64,000 bases of DNA from Ophiodon elongatus (GCA_016806645.1 JACSYO010001818.1:1003001-1067000); one strand, 5' to 3'; counted from the stretch's first letter, positions 1 to 12,080 are shown. Notes: generated from the sequence alone by a model not told the origin. Translations and numbers: made by a program.

Positions 1-63
1 AGAACCAGAGTACTAGAATTCATTGTATTTCCAATACACATGACAATAAAGTTGAACTTGAAC
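1..63 (+). repeat. Possible 3' tail of an L2-like LINE or SINE
   Basis: The segment ends in tgacaataaagttgaacttg followed by aac (41-63). This resembles the short-period (TTGAAC-type) tail with an AATAAA signal seen at the 3' ends of many fish L2-clade LINEs and their SINE partners. The rest of the element would lie outside the window. Only about 25 bases are diagnostic, so a chance match or a plain polyadenylation signal remains possible. Confidence 0.35.
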
Positions 64-1403
64 AAAATATTTTCATTAAAAAATAACAGTGGGATGAATC
101 AATAAGGACAACAATAGTTAGTTGCAGCCTTATGTGACTGGTTGGTTTGGCGAATGCATTATTTAAATACAGCAGGCAGTTGTGATCCTTGAAGACAAGG
201 CCTATATCGCCGCTGCTGTTTTGCGTTGTGTTTCCCAAAACACAACATTTCCACATGATGACTCACCATGTCTAGTAGTACTCGGCAGTGTAGACAGACC
301 AAACAGAGACATCAGCAGTAAGAGGGAGGAGTGGTGGGAGTGAGAGTGAGGGGGCTGCCATCCTATGCATAAACATGAGAAAACTGGCACAATCCACACA
401 ATAGCTCAGGGGAGAGCTACTATTACCACGAGCCAGAGCAAAAATAAGTGATGGCATTGATACTGTTTATGTTGGATCGGGTACAACCCTCTGTGCCCCA
501 GTGAACAGCACTGTCCAGTCTCATTGTTTAGTTTTCTCCCAACTGCCAATAATCCACCATAAGTAGAGTGACTCCCTAAAATCAAAATATCCTGGCCTAT
601 CCAAATCCTCTTCCTTTCAATTGCATCAGAACAGCTAACTTGTTCTGCCCCAGATGAGGAAAACATTTGATATAGTGACATAGGAAAACATGACAATTCA
701 AATGGCTTTCAAATTATGGGATCATTGTTCGGTGGGAACCAAGGTGTTTTCAGCATTTAGATGTCTGAGTCATGCAAGTCTGTACAAGCATAGCTGTCAT
801 GATTCAACAAAGACGAGTTGTCACAGAACCTTTGGAATAAACTCTTCTATTGTTGTAGTCACTGAACAATTTGCTTAGAATTAAATAAATTTATAAAAAA
901 CAACACCGCGACCGCTCTCCGTTATTACTTCTCAGTTTGCTGTGGAAATGTGCTTCAGTTTATAATGAACCCCTGTATTGCACACTCCTGCGGTTAGGGA
1001 TTGTAGTGCTGATGCATATGGGTGCTTTAATTAATACCAGTCACTTTGTATTATTCTGCATCTGAGGGTATTTTCTCAGAGTGCTTATGCATATGGAAAT
1101 CAAGCTGTCACCACTGCTGCCGAGTGCTCACTAAGCTGACAGGTTTGCTTTACAGAAATGTGCTGATCTTGGTGTGCATATATTTGTACCCACTAACCTT
1201 TGTTAACCCTTTTAATAATGCAGCAGCAGCGGTGAGTAACCTTGAGACAGTGGCACGTAAGTAAACACGAACATGTTTACCGATTGTTAAGCAATAATTA
1301 AGACATTACCTGATGGAGAAAGAAAATAAGTTGCTTGCAAGGGCAACTTAGAAAATGAACCTGTTAATTAGATAAACCTAGCTGATGGGTTTGCTTTACA
1401 TCT
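64..1403. other. Single-copy tract, no gene seen
   Basis: No open frame here reads like a protein. The sequence atgcatatgg occurs twice (about 1012 and 1087), close to taattaatac at about 1028. This POU/homeodomain-like motif pairing is the only notable content. Confidence 0.5.
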
Positions 1404-1594
1404 ATTGAAGATGTGAGAGTTATATTTTATAAAATTCTGTCACCACTTTTTACCGTGGATTTATTTTTCCTGATATAAACTATTGCCATGCAATATATGA
1501 TGTGCTTCCCACGCTAAGAAATATGTGTTGTAAGGAAATGTTGTGCTAAACTACTAACTACAACTACGCAATCTAGCTAGTGGATTTTAAAATT
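1404..1594 (+). repeat. Composite repeat, copy 1 (parts A and B)
   Basis: Part A (1404-1544) is homologous in inverted orientation to 2770-2973. Both contain the equivalents of gaagatgtgagagtt, tttcctgatataaactatt and gcaatatatgatgtgcttcc. Part B (1543-1586, ctactaactacaactacgca and flanks) is a direct repeat of 2669-2713 with only a few mismatches. An AT microsatellite follows directly, as it does after the second B copy. The family is not one I can name. Confidence 0.8.
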
Positions 1595-1599
1595 AAGAA

Positions 1600-1617
1600 A
1601 TATATATATATATATAT
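1600..1617. repeat. (TA)n microsatellite
   Basis: About nine perfect TA units, immediately after part B of the composite repeat. Confidence 0.9.
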
Positions 1618-1765
1618 TCTCCCATGACAAGTGTTTACAGTTTGTCATTGTTGGTCTTAAGTTTGAATGTCAGCAATTCAAATGTGATGCAATTCAATGG
1701 GAAATTCCCACAAGGTATTTTATCTTTATGAAGCTTATAATGCTGACTTGTGGAGTGTTAATTGA

Positions 1766-2247
1766 TGGGGTGGTTTTGAAGGGAGTGGGTCTATGTTCCC
1801 TCAGACCTCTGATCAGTACCTCCGCCAACCCCAATAGTCCGAAAAATGTCCCATTGGACCGAAAGCCTATTTGCCAGGCAGCCCGTTAACCCGAATGACC
1901 TTCCTCTGCCTCTGATTGGCTTACTCTGACTCTAACAAATATCACTCCTCATGCCTAAAACCTAACCAACCCAACCAACTAAGCCAACCAGAACTAGCCA
2001 GACTGTCTGACTGTTATCGGATATTGTTAGCACTATATCTAAAAAAATTATAGACAGATTGTAACATGGGATAATGCAGAGGGAACATGGGTCTGAGGAA
2101 TGACGGGGCCTACTTGGGAATGGACAAAAAGTTCATGAGGGAACATAGTGCTGAGGGGACATTGGGCATATTTTGGATGGAGAAGAAAATCAAAGGTGTT
2201 GTGGGAACACAGAACTGAGGGAACATACATATTGGTGTCAAACCCCA
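1766..2247. mobile_element. Non-autonomous element with imperfect terminal inverted repeats
   Basis: The left end (1766-1804) begins tggggt and ends ctatgttccctcag. The right end (2215-2247) begins ctgagggaacata and ends aacccca, so the ends are imperfect inverted complements. The interior has several degenerate repeats of a gggaacat...ctgaggg unit (2068-2230) and a CCAACC-rich stretch (about 1960-1990). I recall this as a common fish MITE-like repeat with GGGAACATAG...CTGAGGGAACATAG repeats. No clear target-site duplication is visible. It lies between the two copies of the flanking composite repeat. Confidence 0.65.
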
Positions 2248-2668
2248 TATAAAGTACATGTACAGCTCATTCGCTTAATCACTTAAGAAGTCTCAGCTAC
2301 CAAACACAGCCCTTTCCCTGGTATTACACTGGAGGCAGGGTTGAAAAGAACAGGGTAAAAAAGTCAGCCAGTGAATAAAAAGCTTTGTGTTTTTCCTTTA
2401 AAAAGGTATTACAGAAAAATTAAGCTGCAAAGTAAGGTTTTAAATCCATCTGCACATTTCTGAAGGATGTGTGAAATTCCAAATTCTTCTTTTATGTAGC
2501 AACTTTATTTTCCAACTCGTCACTGTACTCCTGTAGCGCTGTGATTCTTGACAAATAAAAAAAAATCAATGTATCGCTTTCATTTTTTCTACTCGGCACG
2601 GAAGGCAGAACTGCTGGGGAACAAATCAACACTGACATTCAAACTTCAGACCAACACTGAGAAACTCA
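2248..2668. other. Single-copy tract, nothing recognised
   Basis: AT-rich sequence with a short A run near 2559. No gene, repeat or regulatory site can be supported. Confidence 0.5.
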
Positions 2669-2721
2669 GTGCTAAGCTACTAACTACAACTACGCAATCT
2701 AGGTAGTGTATTTCACAATTT

Positions 2722-2739
2722 TATATATATATATATATA
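2722..2739. repeat. (TA)n microsatellite
   Basis: Nine TA units between part B and the hairpin of composite repeat copy 2. Confidence 0.9.
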
Positions 2740-2754
2740 CACATATATAGCCAG

Positions 2755-2788
2755 TGTTGTCAGGGAATGACAACATTCCCTGACAACA
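2755..2788. repeat. Perfect 15 bp hairpin with a 4-base loop
   Basis: Arm tgttgtcagggaatg (2755-2769), loop acaa, arm cattccctgacaaca (2774-2788). The arms are exact reverse complements. One arm is also matched in the inverted copy at about 1525-1544, so the hairpin probably belongs to the repeat family. Confidence 0.9.
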
Positions 2789-2973
2789 TTTATTGCTTAG
2801 CCTGGGAAGCACATCATATATTGCATGTCTAATATGCATTAGTCTAATTGAGCAAAAAAAAAAAGAAAAAAAGAAGGAATATTTGCCTTTACATCTATAG
2901 GCAAAAAATAGTTTATATCAGGAAAAATAAATGCAGGGTTAAACATGGTGACCTAGAACTCTCACATCTTCCA

Positions 2974-4400
2974 TATGAAAACAAAATGTAATACATCAAA
3001 ACTTTGACATTTTTTTTTATTCACCAAGCAACATGTAGAGGTAGAGAAAGTTCTCTGAATATTGATCTTCCCCTCAATCCTCACTGACACTTCTGTAGTT
3101 CAGAATGTCCTGGATATTACTGCCCCGGGCGATAAATGGCAAGATTGGAAACAGATGCATTAAACATTAAATGCCACAATAACCCAGCATGCAGCCTGTA
3201 CTCCAGTCCACAATCATTCTCTCCTGCTTTAATATGGCAATGACACACAATATAAACAGAAAAAAAAGATTGCATCTTTTCTACTGCAGGTTAACGCGCT
3301 GTGCAACGCAGTCTAAAGATATGCCTCTTGTCTCACCTTACAAACAATTCGCCCACCTCTTCACTCTTGCTTGGCTAAGTAAAATACAAATATAAGATGA
3401 TGTATCATATCAGCATGTTTGACGAAGAATCAAAAAGGAGAAAAGCTTTACTTAACCCTACTTCAAAATGTCTATAGTAATAATGACGTGGCAAATAACA
3501 GTTAAGTGTTTCACAGGGTGCCAGTTAAACTGAATAGAGATACAGTCCTCCTTAGAAATGATTAATAGCAAAGGGAAATTGATGCCAATTTGCACATCAT
3601 TCATTCTATTTCTACTGGAATGAAGAAGTTCTTGTCATGTAGCTAAAAGGGTAAAATGCACTGTTGCTGCAGTTGTTCTTTAATAATACAGAAAAGAAAA
3701 ACAATCAAGATTTCGTTAATGGACATGAAAATTGCCAGAAAAATACTTTGATACTTTATCATGTTCTGAACCAGGAAGTGCAACCACAACACCAGGAATC
3801 CCCAAATAGTCATCTTTAAGACTCCATTGTCTTTACCAGTTCATTAACTGAGGAGAAACAGCTTCTCTGTTCACCACTGACTGAGTTGAGGGCCATATGC
3901 TCTGTGCTCTGTTTAGTCTTAGAGTGTATAAACTCAACCCTCCCCATCCAATCGGCTGCTTGTGTGCTTTACTAACGCTAACCGACACAGACCATTTCCC
4001 ACGCCGTTAACTGTCTCAAGAGGGATGTGTGCTTTCTTTAAAGCAACAGGTTGAGCTGGTGAGATACAAACGCACATTTTATTACAAAGCCTATTACTAA
4101 GGAACAAACGAATCATGGGTTTTATTATTGGTCAGGGCCGCTCTGTCTTCGGTCCTCTTAGACTTCTTTCAGTATATTTATTACATGTTTCTTTTTTTTT
4201 GGAGGGTCCACAGCCGGTTGCCTCTGTAATACCCCGATAAATGAGGATGTACACATTTAATGCCTGAAGCCGTTTATTCAACAAGTCATCAGAAGATAAT
4301 GTTGCAAACCACAGGATACGTTGAATGGCGACATTTCTTCACCAAACAAAACATTTCATAAATACTTTTAACATCAGCTTTATAGACACTCACAATGACA
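2974..4400. other. Single-copy tract, nothing recognised
   Basis: No coding or RNA gene is evident. A short T run occurs near 4191-4200. Confidence 0.5.
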
Positions 4401-4468
4401 GTTGATGTTGTGAAACAAACGGTTAAGTTCAGGCAACAAAACTTAACCATTTGTTTCACAACATTAAC
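4401..4468. repeat. 29 bp inverted repeat (hairpin 1)
   Basis: Arm 4401-4429 starts gttgatgttgtgaaacaaac. Arm 4440-4468 starts aacttaaccatttgtttcac. They are reverse complements at 27 of 29 positions around a 10-base loop. It could be a MITE core or a foldback remnant; the family is unknown. Confidence 0.9.
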
Positions 4469-4478
4469 TAACTGCATT

Positions 4479-4538
4479 TTATCTTTTTTTCTAATCTTAG
4501 TTTTTTTACTACTTAGTTAAGATTAGAAAAAAAGATAA
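4479..4538. repeat. Perfect 21 bp inverted repeat (hairpin 2)
   Basis: Arms 4479-4499 and 4518-4538 are exact reverse complements built around ctaatctta / taagattag with a T7/A7 run, separated by 18 bases. The hairpin starts ten bases after hairpin 1. Confidence 0.9.
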
Positions 4539-5959
4539 TTGTTTGTGTCGAACGTAATACATTTACCGTAGCGTAATAACATCAGTACCGTAAATGAACA
4601 AAAAAACGCCCGGAGTGAACTTTTGGTTTCTCACGCGACACAAACAGCAGCTTCCTGTGTTTGTTTGTTTTAAACTAATCTGTCATTTGTAACTCATGGG
4701 GCACCAAATAACCACTCCAAGATGATTTAAAAATGCAGTCCTCAGTTTCCAGCCAACGGCAGTGGTGCTTGTGGCATTTTAGTACAAGTCATCCGAAGAA
4801 AATACAGCATGCAAACCCAGAATGCAAGCTTTTATGGCCATAAAAAAGGTGTATGATAATATCTATTAGGCAGCACTGACTCATTATTGGAAAACAAACC
4901 GAGGGCAAACCACAGCTTTAACTGTTGTAAACACCAGTTAGTTTTTATTATTGGTATGTCAGGATTTTGTGTCTGAATTCACAATTGTTACTGTACCATG
5001 CCACCCAATTTGGATCTGGGTCTGCTGAGAGTGAGAGCTTCAAGAGTATTAGCTGAGCATCCGTGCCTGAAGCTTTCTTCTATGCACTACTGGTACAGTA
5101 AATGATTTGACCACAGATCTGTGAAATTGAACAAATTACTGATTAACACCAGAAAGCTCTCAGAGAGCATATACCTCGCCACGGCAGCACAATCCTCTGT
5201 CACACTGACAGAGGACAGACTGTCTGGGACATGTGACACCACCGTTCACTTCCTATTTCCTGCTGACAGCTGTTTTTTTTTTTTCACCACTGAAATGATT
5301 ATTCCTTAACCAAGTACAAAAGAACAATTAACCGGAGTCTCTGGCCGATGGCAAACGAGAAGATTTGAAGTGATAACAGCTTAATTGGGTTTAACATGCA
5401 GCTGACATGTAGAATAAAACGTGACGAAGTCAAAATAAGTCCATTTAATGGCCGGATACATTCGTTGTAGCAAAGTGAAATAACACTGGTTATAATTATC
5501 ATAGTCATAACCTTCGGGAAAGAGAGAGAAATCGTTGCCTGTGACAACATGCCACTAATTTGCTAATTTCATGCTACATCCACTGGGGCCACTGAACAAA
5601 TTTCAAAAGCACTACATTCTATTGAAAAACAACCAACAATAATACCTCAGCCATATAATACAGTGTAACGACGCCTGTGATTATCCCTGTGCTCTGCGAA
5701 ATGGCACCTTGGCCGCCTCTATTCAACTCTGGTGTGAAACAAAGGCATTCAGTCTATAGCGACGGGCGACGCGCATTCTCACAACCAAGCAAATATAAAC
5801 GAGCTGGGATGGATGCAGGTGACATTAGGCCTCATGAGCCTTTTTTGAGGCAAGCAGGGAAAAACAGGAGGAAATTAATATCTTACTTGCATTGACGTGC
5901 CACGTCAGCATACCTTTATTCTAATATTTCACCATCCGAATGAAAGAAAAAATACTAAG
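4539..5959. other. Single-copy tract with a GC-richer block
   Basis: A T run lies at about 5272-5284. The block 5689-5895 is GC-richer than its surroundings and looks single-copy, so it could be a conserved non-coding element. No splice-bounded coding frame can be supported. Confidence 0.4.
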
Positions 5960-6487
5960 TTAATTAATTCTAGTACTGTACTTAATTACAATTTTGAGGA
6001 AAATGTATTTTACTTTCGAATTTACATAATTGCTACTTTCTACTCCACTAAGAGATAAATGAGATCATTTGTACTCACATTTATCTGAGTGCATTAGTTA
6101 TTACTTTGAACATTTTTATTTTGCATACAAAAAATATGATTAGGTAATAAAATACGATGCACTGTTATAGATATACCAACCGTATATGAAATTGATCAAC
6201 TTATCCCCAACTCAACCAGCTGCATTTAGATGCTGCTTACAAATGAATAACCACACAACGTCAATAATCATAACCCCACAATATAACATTCAGTGTATAA
6301 TGATAGCACTCTGGAAAGGGCAATACTTAACAAATACTTTAACTTTTTATATATTTTGCAAATACTTTTTTTTTAATTGTGCATGAGTTAAAATTAGAGG
6401 GGCAGAACATTTACCTTTAAGTTAACTGAGTACTTCTACATTGTTGTATTTTTACGTTTTACTGAAGTAAAAGGATCTGCTTGTCAG
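5960..6487. mobile_element. Common fish MITE (AGTACTTTTACTTAAGTA-type family)
   Basis: The copy begins near ctagtactgtacttaattac (about 5970) and continues with ctactttctactccacta (about 6034). It has an interior gattaggtaataaaatacga (6140-6159) with gatgcactgttatag, and ends with ttactgaagtaaaaggatct (about 6459-6478). I recall this order of blocks from an abundant teleost hAT-type non-autonomous element whose ends read as ACTTAAGTA-like repeats. The copy appears nearly full length but diverged, with no open frame. Confidence 0.75.
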
Positions 6488-7038
6488 AATTATGGAATGT
6501 GGGGATTTTCCAAACCCTTTGCCAATATCAATATCGTTCAGTAAAACACACAGCATATAGCATGTGTCCAACTTAAGTATATTTTATGGATTCATTTTAC
6601 TCTATATACATACATAATAATAAGTTGTGTGATACTAACACTTCCTTTTCTCTCTGTGTATATAACATATTGGTTTGCATCATCAGTATATATGTATCTT
6701 TCTTTTACAAGCGACATCAAGACATATAATGAAAATAAACTAAGAGATGCCAATTCCCCCTGTTACAGTAAATTATGTCGATAATGGCTGCTTATCTACA
6801 CAAAGACATGTCAGGCTTGCTTTTATGCTCTGGCCGCTTTACTTGTCGGTGGAGAACTGACATACGTTGTGTTGTTCAGACAACTTGATGATAGTCATTA
6901 TTTCTTCATCATTCAAACCGGTACTGATGAATAGAGTACATGTTATTCCACGCTTAGAGAATTGAATGTGTTATCATTTGATGACCTATATTTTATAGGA
7001 GGAAAGAGTACGAATTTGAAGGTATTGTTTATTATATA

Positions 7039-7041
<3 letters not shown>
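6488..7041. other. Single-copy tract, nothing recognised
   Basis: AT-rich sequence containing several small tatata/catat motifs. No gene evidence. Confidence 0.5.

Positions 7042-7079
<38 letters not shown>
7042..7079. repeat. (TA)n microsatellite, about 38 bp
   Basis: An uninterrupted TA run that follows attatatataac. It is likely unstable in length between individuals. Confidence 0.95.
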
Positions 7080-7082
<3 letters not shown>

Positions 7083-10000
7083 TAATATCCAAAATGTATT
7101 GGTATTGGTGGACGTACGTTGTCAAATTTATTTTTCATCTTTTTTTTTCTCCCTTTTGTTCATTTTGAATTAAGAACTTCTGAAGAGGTTGCAACAGATA
7201 TTTTTTATTTTTTTATAATTCTGCCCCGATTTCAGTATCCTTAATCATCACAGACTCTAGATTGCATCACCTCGAATCCTCTGTCATGTGTGAAAGGAGT
7301 TATCTAGTATTCATGTGAAATACTAGAATCCCTGTGCATAGATCTGAAAAGCAACTTAAACATATATTTAAATCCGTCTGGTATTCCGGGGATTAGGCCA
7401 GCCCCGAGGAGAGCTGAAGATTTCTTTATCCACATGATTCCATCCTGATACTATGTGGATGTAAGATCTATTTGACCTTTGCAGTCAAAGATCGACACCA
7501 GCAACAAGATTTAAGATTTGTGCTTTAAGATTCTCGTTGCCTCCGCCTGTGCACCAAATGGAGAATATCTTTGACGGAGTCCACTGCAGCTAAGCATATT
7601 CATTTATTCAATCTCTCTCGCAGTTTGAGGCATCTGTTGTTTTTCTTTTTACGTTTTGGTCATCTTAGTCAGTTGTCTAATTATTACGTTTTTATGTGTT
7701 TTGCTATTTTGTTATTATCTCACATTAATCTCAGTTCTACGATACTTAATATATTTGTCTACCATAAATACACTCTTGGGTATCATCGCATTTCTGACAC
7801 CTTTGCAACACCGAAGACACTTGAGAGTCCTCCAGTGGCAATCCTATCTACCACCTATTTAATGAAAAGGAAGTTCAACTCCTCTGCCAGGAGAGATAAC
7901 TGCTTTTCTGTGTCACTGGCAGCACTGTAATTAGCTTCTTCCACATACCTTGAGTGTTTTTTTTTTCTTTTTTTCCAGAGGAAGGCTGATTAGAGGTTAT
8001 ACAAGTTAAAAATGAAAGGTATTTTTGGATTCTTATATCATGTTTTGTATGTATGTTGTTTTTGCATTTAACTTGGGATGATAGAAAAAAAAGTAGTCTG
8101 GGTAAATTGCTTGACTTACTTGAGACTTTAGTAAAAACTGGTGCAGAAAATACCAGCAGACAGCGGCACAAGTCCAGCTCTAATGACTTTGCCAAAAGCA
8201 CCTACGTCGCTGAAATAGAAACTCGGCGAGAGAAAATGAGGAAACTCATTACCCCATGTCAGTTTTATTCACTGATGAGAAGCATACTATTCTAACTCAA
8301 CAACTGCCAGAGGGGAAGAGGGAATAGAAGAAAGAATATAGTAACACAGAAATTGGCCATTGCAGTTAGGTGTAAGTGCAGACGTTTACAGTGTAATTCC
8401 GTTCTGCATGATGAAACTCTCATTATCACTTCAGCGAAAAGGGTGGAACTTATTCTTGATGCCTAACTAAGATGGTAATCCAACCCGCCAAACATTGTTT
8501 CCCCTGCAAACAAGCCGACTTAAGACACTTGACTGAAAAAGCAAATGTTTATGCAGTGAGTGTGGTTTCATTGCAGAGCTGTTTTTAAAGTCTGGCAAGT
8601 CCAGGAACTCCGTAACGTGATATCCCAGCATCTAAACACTCACTTTAAAAGTTGTATAGCTTGTTTCTTTAGAAAAGCTCAATGTAATCAATAATAATAA
8701 CATACTCCAAACAGGATTTCAGGATATTAGTCCAATGCCTGCCATCGAGCATGTTTGGTCATTTCTGCTTACTGAGCCACTGTGGCCTTCTGTTTCTGGA
8801 GAGTCACCTGAAATTAAGGCGACAGTTTGGTTGCAGGTTGGGTGAACGCTCTTTGTTTTCTTTAGGTCTGCTTGTGTCCATTTCACATTCAGTTACATTA
8901 TAAATATAGTAGAATTATTATGTCAAGTACAATCATTGTTCCCCCTGAATTGATGTTTGTTTTCACATCGATATTGGTTATATTGCCATTGTAAAACATG
9001 AAGTGTAAAATAGATTTTACATTCATACTGCACATAGCTCATGCAGATATTTATTCATGTTTAACTTAATTGTTTCATGTATAAAGTCTTGGTACTTTCT
9101 TATTTGTGCTTCCTTTATGGATCTTGCCATATACAATTTACATCTAAATAGTGGTAATGCACTCTTGCAGGCCACTCATGTATGCAGTGTGCACTTCAAA
9201 AACACATTTCTTGCAAACATGTGTATCCCAAAAGAACAAAACTAAACATCTAAACACAGTCAGAAGCTGTTTCTCAGTACTCATTATTCTGACATGATTC
9301 TGTTGAGAACAATCATGCAAATGAGTGCAGGAAGTTTATTGAAGTTTGATTGTGAAGACGGGAGTGCAATCCAGTCTTTAATGAGCACGAGAGTTTTATT
9401 GAAGTTCGGATTTAAAGAGTTCTGCTTCCACAGTAAAATATCAGTAAACAAGTGGAACTGATCTACTGCTTCTCTTATGCCTTAGATAACGAAGGGGACT
9501 CGGGCAACTCTGACTTGAGGCAATAAGCACCGAATACCTTTCTAATGAGGAGATGAACTACAGGGAGTTTCGAAAGCTAAAATGGATATGAACTATGCAT
9601 AAATCTGTTGCGGGCAGTGGTTCATACTGTTAACTTAAAAATAAGATTGTCCTTTTTATGTGACCCAGGCAGGTTGGGGAGAGCGGGGTGAGTTTAGTTT
9701 GTGGGTTGGATCAGCCAGTCCCTGTTTCTAGGCAACATAAATAAAGTGATTCCCTGGGTCGCTGATGCAGAATCCGTGGGGAACGGTGGTAACGAGCAAG
9801 GTCAAAACATGTGAACCTGTGATAAATCAATCAGCCGCACTGAGATGGAGATCCTTGTGTTTAAAGCTTACTTGAACACTGTATTATGATGGTCATTAGT
9901 GCGATATATAAATGTCTGACGCAGGAGATGAGCTATGCGTGTCTCAGCTTCCCTCGAACCAATTAAACTCCGAAGTTTACTATACTTAAACACATATATG

Positions 10001-10194
10001 CGCCCTGGTGATATTTTATAAGCATCATTATGCCATAAAAGAACAAACACCAAACAAGAAGTCTTTTATCCCCCGGAGGGACGACACAAAGCAGCTGTGA
10101 AAAAAGGGCTGAAAGACAGTTGATTTGATCAGTGCCGTGGAAAAAAAAGATTGACAGAATGTCATCGGAGTGACATGCTCAGTACAAAAAAAAG
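7080..10194. other. Single-copy tract, nothing recognised
   Basis: T-rich runs occur near 7141-7152 and 7958-7974. The longest open frame is about 119 codons (7571-7930, plus). Its composition is leucine/phenylalanine-rich, as expected from AT-rich non-coding DNA. No repeat family, RNA gene or regulatory element could be supported. Confidence 0.5.
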
Positions 10195-10212
10195 CACACA
10201 CACACACACACA
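10195..10212. repeat. (CA)n microsatellite
   Basis: About nine CA units after an A-rich stretch. Confidence 0.9.
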
Positions 10213-10677
10213 GACAATCTCAGAATTCTCAGAAAATACGGCATATTGAGACATATTCTCTGTCTTTGGATACTGGGCAAGCTCTGGCGAAAGAACTGAA
10301 AACGACAAAAATAAAAGATATAAGTTGTGCAACTGGTCTCTAACTACTTGATATTTGACTTGTTTTTTGATATTGAGGGCAACAAAAGGGACTGAACACA
10401 GTTCGAAATGAGACAAGATGCGCGGGTTCTTTGTTGAAGACTCCAAGGCACTATTCTCTAAGGCACTCTGACAACTATGGGTCTGGTAAATTGTCTGGGT
10501 ATTCTGTCTTAAAAAGTGTTTTTTATTTTCAGTCATACCTTAAAGACAAAATAGGTTGCTGTCTTCAAAAATGACCCATATGACTGTCCCAGAAACAACT
10601 CATATTGTGAGCATTTTATGCCACCCCTTTGCTCAAGATGTTTTGAGTTTTGTTTTTTTTGCAGCTATATATACTTA

Positions 10678-11165
10678 TTTAAAGGGGAACTCCACTCATT
10701 ACATTCATCAAAGTTTGTTTACTTAGGAAGTACATCTGCAGTGCATTGTATAAAGCTTTCTTGTATCTCCAGGGAGCTGCATTAAGTCTTATAAATGTCC
10801 TCAAGTGATGTCAGTTGAGTCAATCCCGGATTCGCCTGATGATTACAATTTGAAAATGAAAAAAAGAAGAAATCGGAGGGTGCAGAGTAGAAAGAAGGGA
10901 GCCTTCCAGACCTACACATCTCTGCTTGAAGCTAGCAGCTCGAGGCTACATTAGCCACTAACAGCATAACACAATTATCCGACAAATTGTTGGCAGTCAC
11001 GTTGCATCATGGGTAATTTAGGCGCCAGGCTTTGACAGAAGAAGGATGTGTGGAATAAGAAATATGATAGCTCTGGTTCTGCTGCATTGATTCTGATCCT
11101 CTCCTTTGTTTTTGTTGTTTTTAAAGGATTGTGGTCCTGGTTGCGAAAGATTGCTTTCATGGGTG
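10678..11165 (+). repeat. Dispersed fish repeat (TTTAAAGGGGAACTCCAC-type)
   Basis: The copy starts tttaaaggggaactccact (10678) and contains gtatctccagggagctgca (10764) and aagtgatgtcagttgagtca (10803). It also has catcatgggtaatttaggcg (11007). I recall these blocks in this order from a common interspersed repeat in percomorph genomes. The right boundary is approximate. Bases 10975-10998 recur with two mismatches at 15996-16019. Confidence 0.6.
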
Positions 11166-12080
11166 AAACAAACTGATGTCGACTGTTGGTATGAGATGGG
11201 ACATGAACAGAAACAGCTGAATGTGAGAAGTAAAAAATAAATCTTTAATTACAACCACAACAAAGACATTTTAGTCCAGAAATTGTAACTGTGAAATAAA
11301 CTAAATTGGAATAGATTGATACCACATTAAGGAAAGCATGTGATATCATTGGTGTTTTCTTGAGTTTCCCTTGGCCTATCTTGAGTCTACCAACACTGAC
11401 AGGAGAGGATAAAGAATGCCTGATGCGATTTGATCCTGCATGAGACTATACAGTTGTGTGTATTGTTTTGTGTAGGCAATACATTCTTAATCTCAGAGTT
11501 CGCCATTGCTTCTTCTGCCAGGTTTACTTTAAATTCTAGCTTTTATAAACTAAGCCAGCATCAGGTTGTGGTAATTTTGTATATTTATTTGAGATTCCTT
11601 TGACCAAACTAACAGTGGCAGACTGATGACTATGCTCAAGTTAAGCAAACAGTTATGTGGAGCATCAGAATCGCCACCGATCACTATGTTTACACAATGT
11701 ATGTTGGGAAATCCCAGATTTTGTTTAATGCTTTGTCAAAAGAGGTTTAATCCTCCATAATTTGTTGTCCCACATGTGTATACATTAAGAAATTATTATT
11801 TTGGGGTTATTTTTAAAAGGTCCAGAATGGGTAAAGTTCCATGGGACATTATGCCATCCCAGAATGCAACTTTTGTTTATGTTTTACCTTGAATGGAAAT
11901 TGGGCCGTTAGTCTTCCTCCACCTCAGTTGGTCAAACATGGTCAAACTATTTGCTGTTTACCTTGTAATGCAGCCCAGTCTCAAGGCAGTTCATGAAATA
12001 GTCACAAAATTTAAATCTGTTTCGTTTACATCGACACAAACTTTCCATTTATTTTATGTGTCCAGCTGGCAACAATAAAC
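11166..12080. other. Single-copy tract, nothing recognised
   Basis: No coding or structured feature stands out. An open frame of 61 codons near its 3' end lacks any support. Confidence 0.5.

Larger units (their letters stand above)
2669..2973 (-). repeat. Composite repeat, copy 2 (B, TA run, hairpin, inverted A)
   Basis: Order: part B in direct orientation (2669-2713), TA run (2722-2739), a perfect hairpin (2755-2788), then part A inverted (2770-2973). The inverted homology to copy 1 includes atattgcatg and ggaagcacatcatata near 2800-2825, tttatatcaggaaaaataaa near 2911-2930, and aactctcacatcttc near 2957-2971. An A-rich insert (about 2854-2876) is absent from copy 1. Confidence 0.8.
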
